13,715 nucleotides of DNA from positions 1 to 13,715 of the forward strand of contig JAWXUA010000069.1 in NCBI GenBank assembly GCA_044433065.1, given 5' to 3'. The notes under the pieces are model-generated. The model did no database searches. It saw only the letters and a list, made by a program, of their open reading frames with translations, and was not told the DNA's origin. Within the stretch, counting starts at the first letter, position 1. Each line of letters opens with the position of its first letter. Shown here piece after piece: positions 6,244 to 12,794 of the stretch. This DNA is from Nitratidesulfovibrio sp044433065. Lineage in GTDB: Bacteria; Desulfobacterota; Desulfovibrionia; Desulfovibrionales; Desulfovibrionaceae. The position numbers and the translations under genes are program-made.

Positions 6244-7170
6244 CTAACTATCCTGCTGAAGTCCCAAGCTGCGCATGAAGCCGAGGTCTTCGGTCCAGCC
6301 TTCGCGGACTTTGACCCAAAGCTCGAGGTGTACTTTTTGTTCGATAAGCTCTTGGATTTCCTTACGGGATTCAATGCCAATTTGTTTGATATTAGCACCA
6401 GCTTTACCGATAACCATGGACTTGTGGGTGGAGCGTGCTACGTAGATGACGGCGTTGACGACAACTTGCTCGTTTTCAGGAGCATCGACCCACTGTTCAA
6501 TTTCCACGGCTGTGGTGTATGGGAGCTCTTGGCGAAGCTTGAGGAAAAGCTTTTCGCGGATGATTTCGGACGCCATGAAGCGCACTGGCAGCGTAGAAAG
6601 CTGATCATCTGGGTATTGAGCAGGCGCGACGGGCATGTAGGATTTGATGAGGTCGCGAAGCTGTGGCAAGCCATCCTTGTTGAGGGCGGACATGGGGAAG
6701 ACTTCAGCCGTGGGCCACTTTTCGCTAAGACGCTCGAGAAGTGGGAGCATTTTAGATTTGTCGCGGAAGAGGTCAACCTTGTTGAGGACGACCACAACGG
6801 GACGCTCTTCGGCTGCGATAGGTTCAAAAAGCGGCTGAATATCGCGGTCAAGAAATTCTGGGTGACGGATATAGAGGTCAGCGTCGAGCATGACAACGAT
6901 GGCATCGGCAGCGTTCATGCTTTGCCATGCGGTTTGGAGCATCATCTTGTTCATGCGTCCACGAAGTTGGTGGATGCCTGGGGTGTCCATGAAAATGACT
7001 TGAGCGTCTTTTTCGGACATGATGCCAACGATTTGGTTACGCGTGGTTTGCGGCTTGGAAGTTACGATAGCGACTTTTTGGCCTACGAGGGCGTTAAGGA
7101 GCGTAGACTTACCAGCATTTGGTGGGCCCATGAGCGCCACCCAACCACAACGATGTTCAGTATTTTTCAT
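6244..7170 (-). CDS. era: GTPase Era
   Basis: Era is an essential Ras-like GTPase that binds the 3' end of 16S rRNA and acts in 30S subunit maturation. The 308-aa product has all expected motifs: G1 GPPNAGKST (15-23), G2 region QTTRN (41-45), G3 DTPG (62-65), G4 NKVD (130-133), G5 SAL (161-163). The C-terminal KH domain carries the GxxG loop as VIGKAGANIKQIG (253-265). The Era family length is about 300 aa, so the gene is complete. The start ATG has AAGGA about 8 bases upstream. In many bacteria era is next to rnc or recO; here it precedes yggS and fliO on the minus strand. A -10-like TATAGT (minus strand, 7331-7336) lies about 160 bases upstream but has no good -35. Confidence 0.98.
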   Translation of the reverse strand: MKNTEHRCGWVALMGPPNAGKSTLLNALVGQKVAIVTSKPQTTRNQIVGIMSEKDAQVIFMDTPGIHQLRGRMNKMMLQTAWQSMNAADAIVVMLDADLYIRHPEFLDRDIQPLFEPIAAEERPVVVVLNKVDLFRDKSKMLPLLERLSEKWPTAEVFPMSALNKDGLPQLRDLIKSYMPVAPAQYPDDQLSTLPVRFMASEIIREKLFLKLRQELPYTTAVEIEQWVDAPENEQVVVNAVIYVARSTHKSMVIGKAGANIKQIGIESRKEIQELIEQKVHLELWVKVREGWTEDLGFMRSLGLQQDS

Positions 7171-7829
7171 ATATATTCCTTAGATGGGTACGGAGCGATA
7201 GATATCACAACCCTTAATATGGCTTTGCGAGGCGTCAATCAGAACGAGCAGGCCCAAAGGACAGGGCAACGAAGCGACCATATTGTTACGCCACCTATCC
7301 GATACCAGCACCTACAAAGCAACCTTCACTACTATAAGATATTACAAGAAAGCTCAAGCCTTGTTGTGGGGGCCAATTTTGGGACCTCATGCTGCCTTCT
7401 GAGTACTCTTTGCGATGCTAAGCGTATAAGCCCTACTAAAAAGATAGTTCTTTTTTTCACAAAGCGAGTGCATGCGTGATTTTTGAGAGTAGAATGACCT
7501 TAAAACGTAATTATTTGATAGTGAAAATCATTTTGATTTATAAAATTGTAAAAAAATTCTCTCTACATTCTTTCTTGTAAGTAAAAAATAAGATATCAAA
7601 ATACAATTATAATAATAAAATCAATAAGATATAAGCTATTGAGAGAGCATACACTCCATTTAAAAAATCTTACTATGAAAACTTTTCACAATATCATTTT
7701 TATTATAAGAATACTCCCGTCACTAATGCATACAAGGTTCCACGTGCTCCCTCACTCTCCACGCTTTAGCGCGCCAGAGCGCAGCCAGCCATGCCTCCTT
7801 GGACGAAATTTTTAACGTCTGGAGTGTAC
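7171..7829. other. Long AT-rich gap between era and sulP
   Basis: This 659-bp divergent region has no convincing gene. Bases 7171-7480 are of average composition; frames crossing it are continuations of a shadow frame opposite era. Bases 7490-7720 are very AT-rich and include a promoter with a Fur-box-like operator (7516-7544) and a perfect TGAAAA-C-TTTTCA palindrome at 7676-7688. The sulP leader from the predicted start of transcription would be about 280 bases long. No strong terminator is seen inside it, so a separate small RNA is possible but not supported. Confidence 0.5.
7516..7544 (+). promoter_or_regulatory. Sigma70-type promoter with embedded Fur-box-like operator
   Basis: TTGATA (7516-7521), a 17-bp spacer and TATAAA (7539-7544) form a good promoter facing sulP. 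The 19 bases GATAGTGAAAATCATTTTG (7517-7535) match the classical Fur consensus GATAATGATAATCATTATC at 15 of 19 positions and cover the -35 and most of the spacer, as expected for repression by Fur with Fe2+. The downstream gene is sulP, about 280 bases away. The match is seen in the sequence; Fur control is inference. Confidence 0.6.
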
Positions 7830-9626
7830 ATGCTTAATCAGTTGAAAAATCTCACTGTCACCCCACCCACCATGGCTCAGGTTATTGCGACCCTCTTTCC
7901 GTTTCTTGCAGACCTTCGCAATTATACACGCCAAAAATTCCGCTTTGATATCATCTCGGCTCTGACAGTAGCCGTTGTAGCCCTACCCCAATCCATGGCC
8001 TACGCTGTTATTGCCGGCGTACACCCTAAATATGGTCTGTATGCCGCCACGGTTCCAGTTGTGATTGCCTCACTTTGGGGGTCCTCGCGCTTTCTCATTG
8101 CAGGACCAACCAACGCCATTGCCATGCTTATTTTCGCCTTTTTGGCGCATGCGCACATCGGCGGCCAAACCCTGCTCAGCCAACCAGATGAAGTCCGCAT
8201 GGGCTTTGTCTTTGGTGTAGCCATTCTGGCCGGTATAATCCAACTCATCATGGGCATTGCACGTCTTGGGCAATTGGTGCAGTTTATTTCCCACTCGGTT
8301 ATGGTTGGCTTTACCGCTGGTGCAGCAGTCCTCATTGCCGGCGGCCAGTTCACCAACCTGCTCGGTCTTTCTTTCCCAAAACCACCTGCATTCATTGCCC
8401 AAATGATTTTGGTTGTAGAACATATTCCCGACTCAAACTTCTATTGCCTTGGTGTTGGCCTCGCGACCATCGCCCTCATCATCGCCATCAAACGCTTCAA
8501 TAAAGCCTTACCAGCTCCACTCCTCGCACTCACCATTGTTTCCATCATCACGTACCTTTTAGGCCTTGATACATACGGTGTCAGCCTCGCAGGCGACATT
8601 CCTCGTGGCTTACCAAGCTTTTCGCTTCCCACTAAGTTCAGCCCTCACAATCTGCACATCATGTTTATGCCAGCTTTTGCCATTGCCATGCTCGGTGCAG
8701 TAGAAGCCCTCTCTGTTGCGAAAACCTTGGCTGGTGAAAAAGGCGATAAACTCGATGGCAATCAAGAGTTTATCGCGCAAGGCTTATCCAATATCGTCGC
8801 AGGTTTCACTTCTGGTATTGCCGGTAGCGGCTCCTTTACCCGTAGTGCTGTGAACTTCAATACCGAAGCCCAAACACGCTTTGCCGGTGCCATGGCTGGT
8901 GTCCTGACTCTCATCGCCATTTTGGCCTTTGGTCCCCTTGCAAGCCATATCCCCATCCCAGCCTTGGGCGGCGTTCTCTGCGTCATCGCTTGGGGCATGA
9001 TTAATTGGAAAGGTATCCGCACTTCCATGGTTGCCACCCATGTGGACCGTATTTCCCTCGTCGTCACCTTCTTGGCCACCATCTTTCTAGACCTCGAAAA
9101 AGCCGTTTTCATCGGCATGTTCTTGTCACTTGGCCTCTTCTTGCTCGCTATCGCCAAGCCGCATGTGACCCCTCAAAACCCACATGAGCCCATGCCCGTA
9201 CTCAAAAGCCCACTCGGTCCTTGGTGCGACAAGCTCATGATTTACAACGTGGAAGGTCCACTCTTCTCCGGTGCCGTCGATGCCTTTGAAGACCGCATCT
9301 ACAAATTAATCGACTTCAAGCACGAGGTCATCATCCTCGACCTCGCCCGAGTTACCATCATTGGTGCCTCCGGTATCGAATCCCTCGAACGGCTCCACCG
9401 CAAATGCGAAGAGCACAACGTCTCCCTCGTACTCAGCGGTTGCAACGAGTCCGTTCATGGTGCCCTTGGCCGAGTAGGCTTCCTCGATGAGCTAGGGCTT
9501 GATAACTGCCACCACACCCTCATCGATGCCATGGACTATTGCTACGGCTATTCCCTCGACCGTGACGAAGCGCACAATGTTGGCGTGCAATATCCTTTGC
9601 AGAAGGCATTCCGCTCACGCAAATAG
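7830..9626 (+). CDS. SulP-family anion transporter with C-terminal STAS domain
   Basis: An inner-membrane SLC26/SulP transporter, probably for sulfate, bicarbonate or a related anion; the substrate cannot be read from sequence. I start at the ATG at 7830 (598 aa) because GGAG lies 5 bases upstream; an ATG 13 codons earlier has no ribosome binding site. Residues about 40-440 form the membrane domain, with the SulP signature ALPQSMAYAVIAGVHPKYGLY (51-71) near its start and GSGSFTRSAVNF (about 332-343) in the second half, where the family has a conserved Arg-Ser. The STAS domain spans about 467-577. Its core reads VTIIGASGIESL, where family members usually have Asp in place of the Gly at 512. 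A strong terminator follows. It is preceded by a long AT-rich leader with a Fur-type promoter. Confidence 0.94.
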   Translation: MLNQLKNLTVTPPTMAQVIATLFPFLADLRNYTRQKFRFDIISALTVAVVALPQSMAYAVIAGVHPKYGLYAATVPVVIASLWGSSRFLIAGPTNAIAMLIFAFLAHAHIGGQTLLSQPDEVRMGFVFGVAILAGIIQLIMGIARLGQLVQFISHSVMVGFTAGAAVLIAGGQFTNLLGLSFPKPPAFIAQMILVVEHIPDSNFYCLGVGLATIALIIAIKRFNKALPAPLLALTIVSIITYLLGLDTYGVSLAGDIPRGLPSFSLPTKFSPHNLHIMFMPAFAIAMLGAVEALSVAKTLAGEKGDKLDGNQEFIAQGLSNIVAGFTSGIAGSGSFTRSAVNFNTEAQTRFAGAMAGVLTLIAILAFGPLASHIPIPALGGVLCVIAWGMINWKGIRTSMVATHVDRISLVVTFLATIFLDLEKAVFIGMFLSLGLFLLAIAKPHVTPQNPHEPMPVLKSPLGPWCDKLMIYNVEGPLFSGAVDAFEDRIYKLIDFKHEVIILDLARVTIIGASGIESLERLHRKCEEHNVSLVLSGCNESVHGALGRVGFLDELGLDNCHHTLIDAMDYCYGYSLDRDEAHNVGVQYPLQKAFRSRK

Positions 9627-9645
9627 TTATTGAATGGGATAGGAA

Positions 9646-9687
9646 AATAATAAAGGCAAGTTCAGCAATGAGCTTGCCTTTATTATT
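9646..9687 (+). terminator. Strong hairpin terminator after sulP
   Basis: AATAATAAAGGCAAG (9646-9660) pairs perfectly with CTTGCCTTTATTATT (9673-9687). The stem continues inward through a G.U pair and TCA/TGA to a GCAA tetraloop. The AT-rich base supplies the T-rich tail, so it can act in either direction, although the only gene ending nearby is sulP on the plus strand. Confidence 0.85.
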
Positions 9688-9752
9688 TATAAGTTGTATT
9701 ATTTTAATAAGTTACATATAAAAAATATGATAGATGCAAGGTCCTACAGTTC

Positions 9753-10943
9753 ATGCTAGACTGGCTTACGAACATTTTGGCCATGACCTTTCATCACTCA
9801 GCCTTTTTACGCACAACAATATATATGACCATACCCACGCCAAGCACCGAATTTCCTGCGACCACTGTCGCGCCTAATAGCATCGTAGGCCCAAACGGGC
9901 CAGATGAGTTAGGTGGCTACAATCCCCATCTCAGCGCACCGCTCACCTTTTCGGCCCAAGAGCCATGGCTTGCGCCCCTCGCAGGCTATTCAGACCTATC
10001 CTTCCGCCTGCTCTGCCGTGAGCAAGGCGCAGCCGTCTGCTGTACGGAAATGGTCAGTGCCAAGGGCCTCGTCTATAAAAGCTCTGGTACCAACGATTTG
10101 CTGACGACCACCATACATGACGCGCCCCTCGTGGTGCAGCTCTTTGGACGCGACACCGACATTATGGTGCAAGCCATGGAACAACTCATGAGCCAAGGCT
10201 TCCGCTATTTTGACCTGAATATGGGGTGCTCAGTACCCAAGGTCAATAAAACAGGCTGTGGTTCCGCCATGTTGCGCGACCTGCCCAATGCCGTTGACGT
10301 GGCTAAAACCATGGTCAAAACTGCTGGTGTAGGCCATGTTGGTTTTAAATTTCGTCTTGGTTGGGACGCGACTCAAGAAGTCTACCTTGATCTTGCCAAA
10401 TCTCTTGAGCAAATTGGCGCGGCATGGCTCACGCTCCACCCACGCTATGCACGACAAGGTTTTTCGGGTACAGCTCGCTGGTCTGCGCTCTCAGAAATCG
10501 TCAATGCTGTCTCCATTCCCGTCATCGCTAGCGGTGACCTTATGACCGCAACCGATGGCATCCGCTGTATCCAAGAAACAGGCGTTGCCACCGTCATGTA
10601 TGCCCGTGGTGCCATGAATGACCCAGGTATTTTTGCCGCACACAAAGCTATTATGGCTGGAGAACCTGATCCAGCATACGAACCGCGACGCATCCATGCG
10701 CTTATTTCTCGTCACGCAAGCCTTGCTAAGCACTATGCCCATGGACGCTCTGGCCTTCTCAAAATGCGCACCTTTGTGCCGCGCTATGTTCGGCATATGT
10801 CCGGAGCTCGTGCCCTACGCCAGCATCTAGCCTCATGCTTTGAATGGGATATGCTTGATGATGTGCTGGCCCTCTTTTTTGACCGCAATGTCCAAGGGAA
10901 TTGGCCGCCTGAAGAGAATGTTGGCCCAGAAGAAGGCAAATAA
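9753..10943 (+). CDS. dusB: tRNA-dihydrouridine synthase, DusB/NifR3-like
   Basis: An FMN-dependent enzyme that reduces uridines in the D-loop of tRNA to dihydrouridine with NADPH. The FMN-binding TIM barrel starts near residue 62: PWLAPLAGYSD (71-81), then CTEMVSAKGL (97-106), VVQLFGRD (127-134), LNMGCSVPKVNKTGCGSAML (155-174) with the expected catalytic Cys159, KFRLGW (199-204), LHPRYARQGFSG (228-239) and VMYARGAMNDPGIF (281-294). The C-terminal helical domain (about 310-376) includes a DusB-like LLKMRTF...RYVRHMSGARALRQHL run. Two signature positions differ from the usual form: Ser for Pro after the Cys, and HPRY where most members have HGRT. The start is uncertain: the first ATG has only a distant AAGG, and the first 60 residues look non-conserved, so a later start is possible. 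Family length is about 320-340 aa. Confidence 0.92.
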   Translation: MLDWLTNILAMTFHHSAFLRTTIYMTIPTPSTEFPATTVAPNSIVGPNGPDELGGYNPHLSAPLTFSAQEPWLAPLAGYSDLSFRLLCREQGAAVCCTEMVSAKGLVYKSSGTNDLLTTTIHDAPLVVQLFGRDTDIMVQAMEQLMSQGFRYFDLNMGCSVPKVNKTGCGSAMLRDLPNAVDVAKTMVKTAGVGHVGFKFRLGWDATQEVYLDLAKSLEQIGAAWLTLHPRYARQGFSGTARWSALSEIVNAVSIPVIASGDLMTATDGIRCIQETGVATVMYARGAMNDPGIFAAHKAIMAGEPDPAYEPRRIHALISRHASLAKHYAHGRSGLLKMRTFVPRYVRHMSGARALRQHLASCFEWDMLDDVLALFFDRNVQGNWPPEENVGPEEGK

Positions 10944-10992
10944 AAAGGGATGAAAATCTGCTAAGAAGGCGCCCTAGCGGCCCTTTCAGCTC

Positions 10993-11022
10993 TCGACGTG
11001 CAGAACACTTAATGGTATAGAT
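10993..11022 (+). promoter_or_regulatory. Sigma70-type promoter upstream of the small MucR-N-like gene and ubiE
   Basis: TCGACG (10993-10998), a 17-bp spacer and TATAGAT (11016-11022) form a reasonable promoter on the plus strand. Transcription would start near 11029. The transcript would first meet the hairpin terminator at 11065-11129 and, if it reads through, the two genes downstream. Confidence 0.5.
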
Positions 11023-11028
11023 ATAAAA

Positions 11029-11129
11029 AAAGAGAGGCGGGGCTTGTCGGTTTCGTTTCTTTTTACCCGTTCGGTCTCTTCCGATGTACGGCTGAAGACC
11101 ATTCCCCCACGAACGGGTTTTTTCTTTTT
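11029..11129 (+). ncRNA. Candidate small RNA or attenuator leader
   Basis: A promoter just upstream and a terminator at the end define a possible RNA of about 100 bases. Its 3' half folds into a branched structure: ACCCGTTCG (11065-11073) with CGAACGGGT (11110-11118) encloses GGTCTcTTC / GAAGACC, which itself encloses CCG atgta CGG, followed by a C-rich single strand (ATTCCCCCA). I recognise no riboswitch, SRP RNA or 6S signature. It could be a stand-alone small RNA, a transcription attenuator for the genes after it, or simply the dus terminator. Confidence 0.35.
11065..11129 (+). terminator. Terminator between dus and the small gene before ubiE
   Basis: A 9-bp perfect stem (ACCCGTTCG / CGAACGGGT) with a structured 36-base loop is followed by TTTTTTCTTTTT. 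It lies 121 bases past the dus stop and 83 bases before the next start, so it separates the two transcription units unless it is regulated. Confidence 0.75.
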
Positions 11130-11211
11130 CTCGCACCCAAAAGATTGCATGCGCGATCAGGCCATACGTACCCTGAAGGGCTCAGTGTGCGCGTATCCCA
11201 AAGAGGTTATC

Positions 11212-11418
11212 ATGGACAGAATGCAAAAAGAAGCCTTGCAAGTCACCAAAGAAATCGTCGTTAAGTTCATTGAAACGCAGCGCGTCTCACCAAGCAACTT
11301 TGCCGAAATCTTCCCTACTATCTATGGTGTGGTAAGCCAAACCATCACCAATGGTGCACATGCTGACGTGGCTGATGACTATGCTGATCAAGATCAAGTC
11401 CAGATGGGTGCAAACTAG
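11212..11418 (+). CDS. Small protein resembling the N-terminal domain of MucR/Ros regulators
   Basis: A 68-aa acidic protein. I start at the ATG at 11212, which has AAGAGG 5 bases upstream; the frame extends to 11044 but that part runs through the terminator. Residues about 6-42 (ALQVTKEIVVKFIETQ, then RVSPSNFAEIFPTIYGVV) follow the pattern of the MucR/Ros N-terminal oligomerisation region: a helix with 'LT..IV..FV', a short loop '..vsp..l', then 'LP.LI..VH..L'. The zinc-finger DNA-binding half of MucR is absent; the last 22 residues are Asp/Ala/Gln-rich. Its TAG stop overlaps the GTG start of ubiE by one base (TAGTG), pointing to coupled translation. The MucR resemblance is from memory of the family and is weak in identity; the real function is unknown. 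Confidence 0.68.
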   Translation: MDRMQKEALQVTKEIVVKFIETQRVSPSNFAEIFPTIYGVVSQTITNGAHADVADDYADQDQVQMGAN

Positions 11419-12164
11419 TGAGCCAGTCGTCACAAGAGACTATAGACGGAGCGAACACCACGCACGCACGCCAAGTATCTGGCATGTTTGGACGTATTGC
11501 CCGTTGGTATGACCTCTTAAATCACGTCCTCAGTGGCGGTCTTGACCTTTATTGGCGTTATCGCCTTGTGCGCCAAGTGCAACTCGGACCAACCAAGCGC
11601 GTCCTTGACCTTGCTGCCGGCACCATGGATGTCTCACGCGAAATCTTACGCCAGCATCCAGAAGCCCACGTGCCAGCCCTCGACTTTTGCCCACCCATGC
11701 TCCTCGCAGGAAAGCATAAGCTCGAAGGCCACAAAAAAGCGCACCTCAAGAACGCTATCTGGCCTGTGGCCGCAGACGGTCGCCATTTACCCCTTGCCGA
11801 TGCGTCCGTAGATTGCGTGACCATCGCATTCGGTATCCGCAATATCATCCCACGCTCCGAAGCCTTTGAAGAAATGCACCGCGTCCTCGTACCTGGTGGC
11901 CGCGTCTGCATTCTCGAATTTGGCACAGGGAAAACGCCCGTCTGGAAAGGCCTGTACAATTTCTATCTCAACGGTGTTCTACCCATCATTGGTCGCATTG
12001 TGTCTCGCGACGCATCCGCGTACCAATATCTTGCAGACACCATCATGGCCTTCCCTACAGCGGACGAGCTCGCCGATGAAATGCGCGAAGCTGGCTTTAG
12101 CAAGGTCTACCACCTAGCCCTCACCTCTGGCATTGTACGTCTGCATGTGGGTGAAAAAAGCTAG
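11418..12164 (+). CDS. ubiE: Demethylmenaquinone methyltransferase, UbiE/MenG family
   Basis: A class I SAM-dependent methyltransferase that adds the final C-methyl group to demethylmenaquinone at the cytoplasmic membrane. Length is 248 aa, typical for UbiE. Start GTG overlaps the preceding stop. Signatures: MFGRIARWYDLLNHVLSGGL (23-42), SAM motif I VLDLAAGTMD (62-71), the acidic residue after strand 2 (ALDFCPPML, 87-95), AFGIRN (137-142) and HRVLVPGGRVCILEFG (154-169). Motif I usually reads GTGD; here the second Gly is Met70. In a bacterium with the futalosine pathway the substrate should be demethylmenaquinone, which agrees with mqnB just downstream. The gene ends 5 bases from the stop of the convergent DUF2065-like gene. 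Confidence 0.95.
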   Translation: MSQSSQETIDGANTTHARQVSGMFGRIARWYDLLNHVLSGGLDLYWRYRLVRQVQLGPTKRVLDLAAGTMDVSREILRQHPEAHVPALDFCPPMLLAGKHKLEGHKKAHLKNAIWPVAADGRHLPLADASVDCVTIAFGIRNIIPRSEAFEEMHRVLVPGGRVCILEFGTGKTPVWKGLYNFYLNGVLPIIGRIVSRDASAYQYLADTIMAFPTADELADEMREAGFSKVYHLALTSGIVRLHVGEKS

Positions 12165-12169
12165 CTTCC

Positions 12170-12403
12170 TTAGCCTCGTACTAGCCAGATAATAAAGACA
12201 CCTAAACAGATGCCAAAAAAGCCCATACTGCGCAAAACCCTTGGGGGATTTTCCGCCATGGATAGCAGTATTTTTGGCATGCGTTCAGCAAAAATGACAT
12301 AGGGCAACGCTTCAATAACAAAAGCAAGGCCCAAGGCAGACAAGAACAGTGTGGCGTCAAAGTTTGTAAAAACATTGGCGATGTCGGTAAATATGGTATT
12401 CAT
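12170..12403 (-). CDS. DUF2065-family small membrane protein
   Basis: A 77-aa protein with two hydrophobic helices. Residues about 17-40 and 56-76 are membrane segments around a short charged loop. The pattern LFLSALGLAFVIEALPYVIF, then RMPKILLSMAENPPRVLRSM, then GFFGICLGVFIIWL matches the DUF2065 (YjeT-like) family: 'ALGLvlviEGlpy', 'LR.iG', then 'GL'. The frame is open upstream for another 105 codons, but that part does not look like protein and the ATG at 12403 fits the family start. The ribosome binding site is weak (purine-rich GGAAAAAAGAAAG). It converges on ubiE with only 5 bases between stops and no terminator there. The family's function is not known. Confidence 0.83.
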   Translation of the reverse strand: MNTIFTDIANVFTNFDATLFLSALGLAFVIEALPYVIFAERMPKILLSMAENPPRVLRSMGFFGICLGVFIIWLVRG

Positions 12404-12602
12404 GGCTTTCTTTTTTCCACGACCATGGACTCGTGTAAAGCCTAAAAAGCCAGCAGGCCCATATCTCCCCAAAAAGGAACACGCAAAAGTCTGAAAACCA
12501 AGGGCCACCATGCTACCTATTGAAGCGCCAAGCACACAATATATTCTCGTCTTTTGGAAAGATATTTGAATAGCTGTCAAAGAGGCGAGGCTCCGTCTCG
12601 AC

Positions 12603-12794
12603 ATGCTTAAAGCAAAACAACGTCTTATTGTTGAATATGACGCACCACAACGACGTGCCGTTTTGCGCCTTGCAGAACTCCATAACGCCGTTGTCGTGCC
12701 CAATGCTGACCAAAGCAAAGAAGTTCAAACCCCAGACGGTCATTGGCGTATGACGCTAGAACGCCTTGACCACACCATGTCGGAGCACAATTGA
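12603..12794 (+). CDS. Unknown 63-aa protein overlapping mqnB
   Basis: I do not recognise this protein. It is charged (many Arg, Lys, Glu, Asp), with no signal peptide or membrane segment; the middle has a short beta-like hydrophobic run (AVVVP) and a C-terminal PDGHWRMTLERLD. Support for being real: its TGA stop overlaps the TTG start of mqnB (TTGA), and the mqnB Shine-Dalgarno lies inside its last codons, which is the arrangement of coupled genes. Against: its own ribosome binding site is poor (GAGG 12 bases upstream), and a small GC-rich inverted repeat (CGAGgctccgtCTCG) lies just before the ATG. Only ATG is available as a start; an in-frame stop lies at 12567-12569. Confidence 0.5.
   Translation: MLKAKQRLIVEYDAPQRRAVLRLAELHNAVVVPNADQSKEVQTPDGHWRMTLERLDHTMSEHN

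Noticed and set aside
6328..7479. 383-codon plus-strand ORF opposite era
   Set aside because: Antisense shadow of era, which carries all five GTPase motifs and a KH domain; the ORF has no recognisable motif.
11044..11211. Upstream in-frame extension of the 68-aa gene
   Set aside because: It reads through the terminator hairpin and T tract (giving a run of Phe); the ATG at 11212 has a good AAGAGG.
12404..12718. Upstream extension of the DUF2065-like gene to 182 aa
   Set aside because: The added 105 residues are not protein-like and overlap the 63-aa ORF on the other strand; DUF2065 proteins are small and start at the equivalent of 12403.
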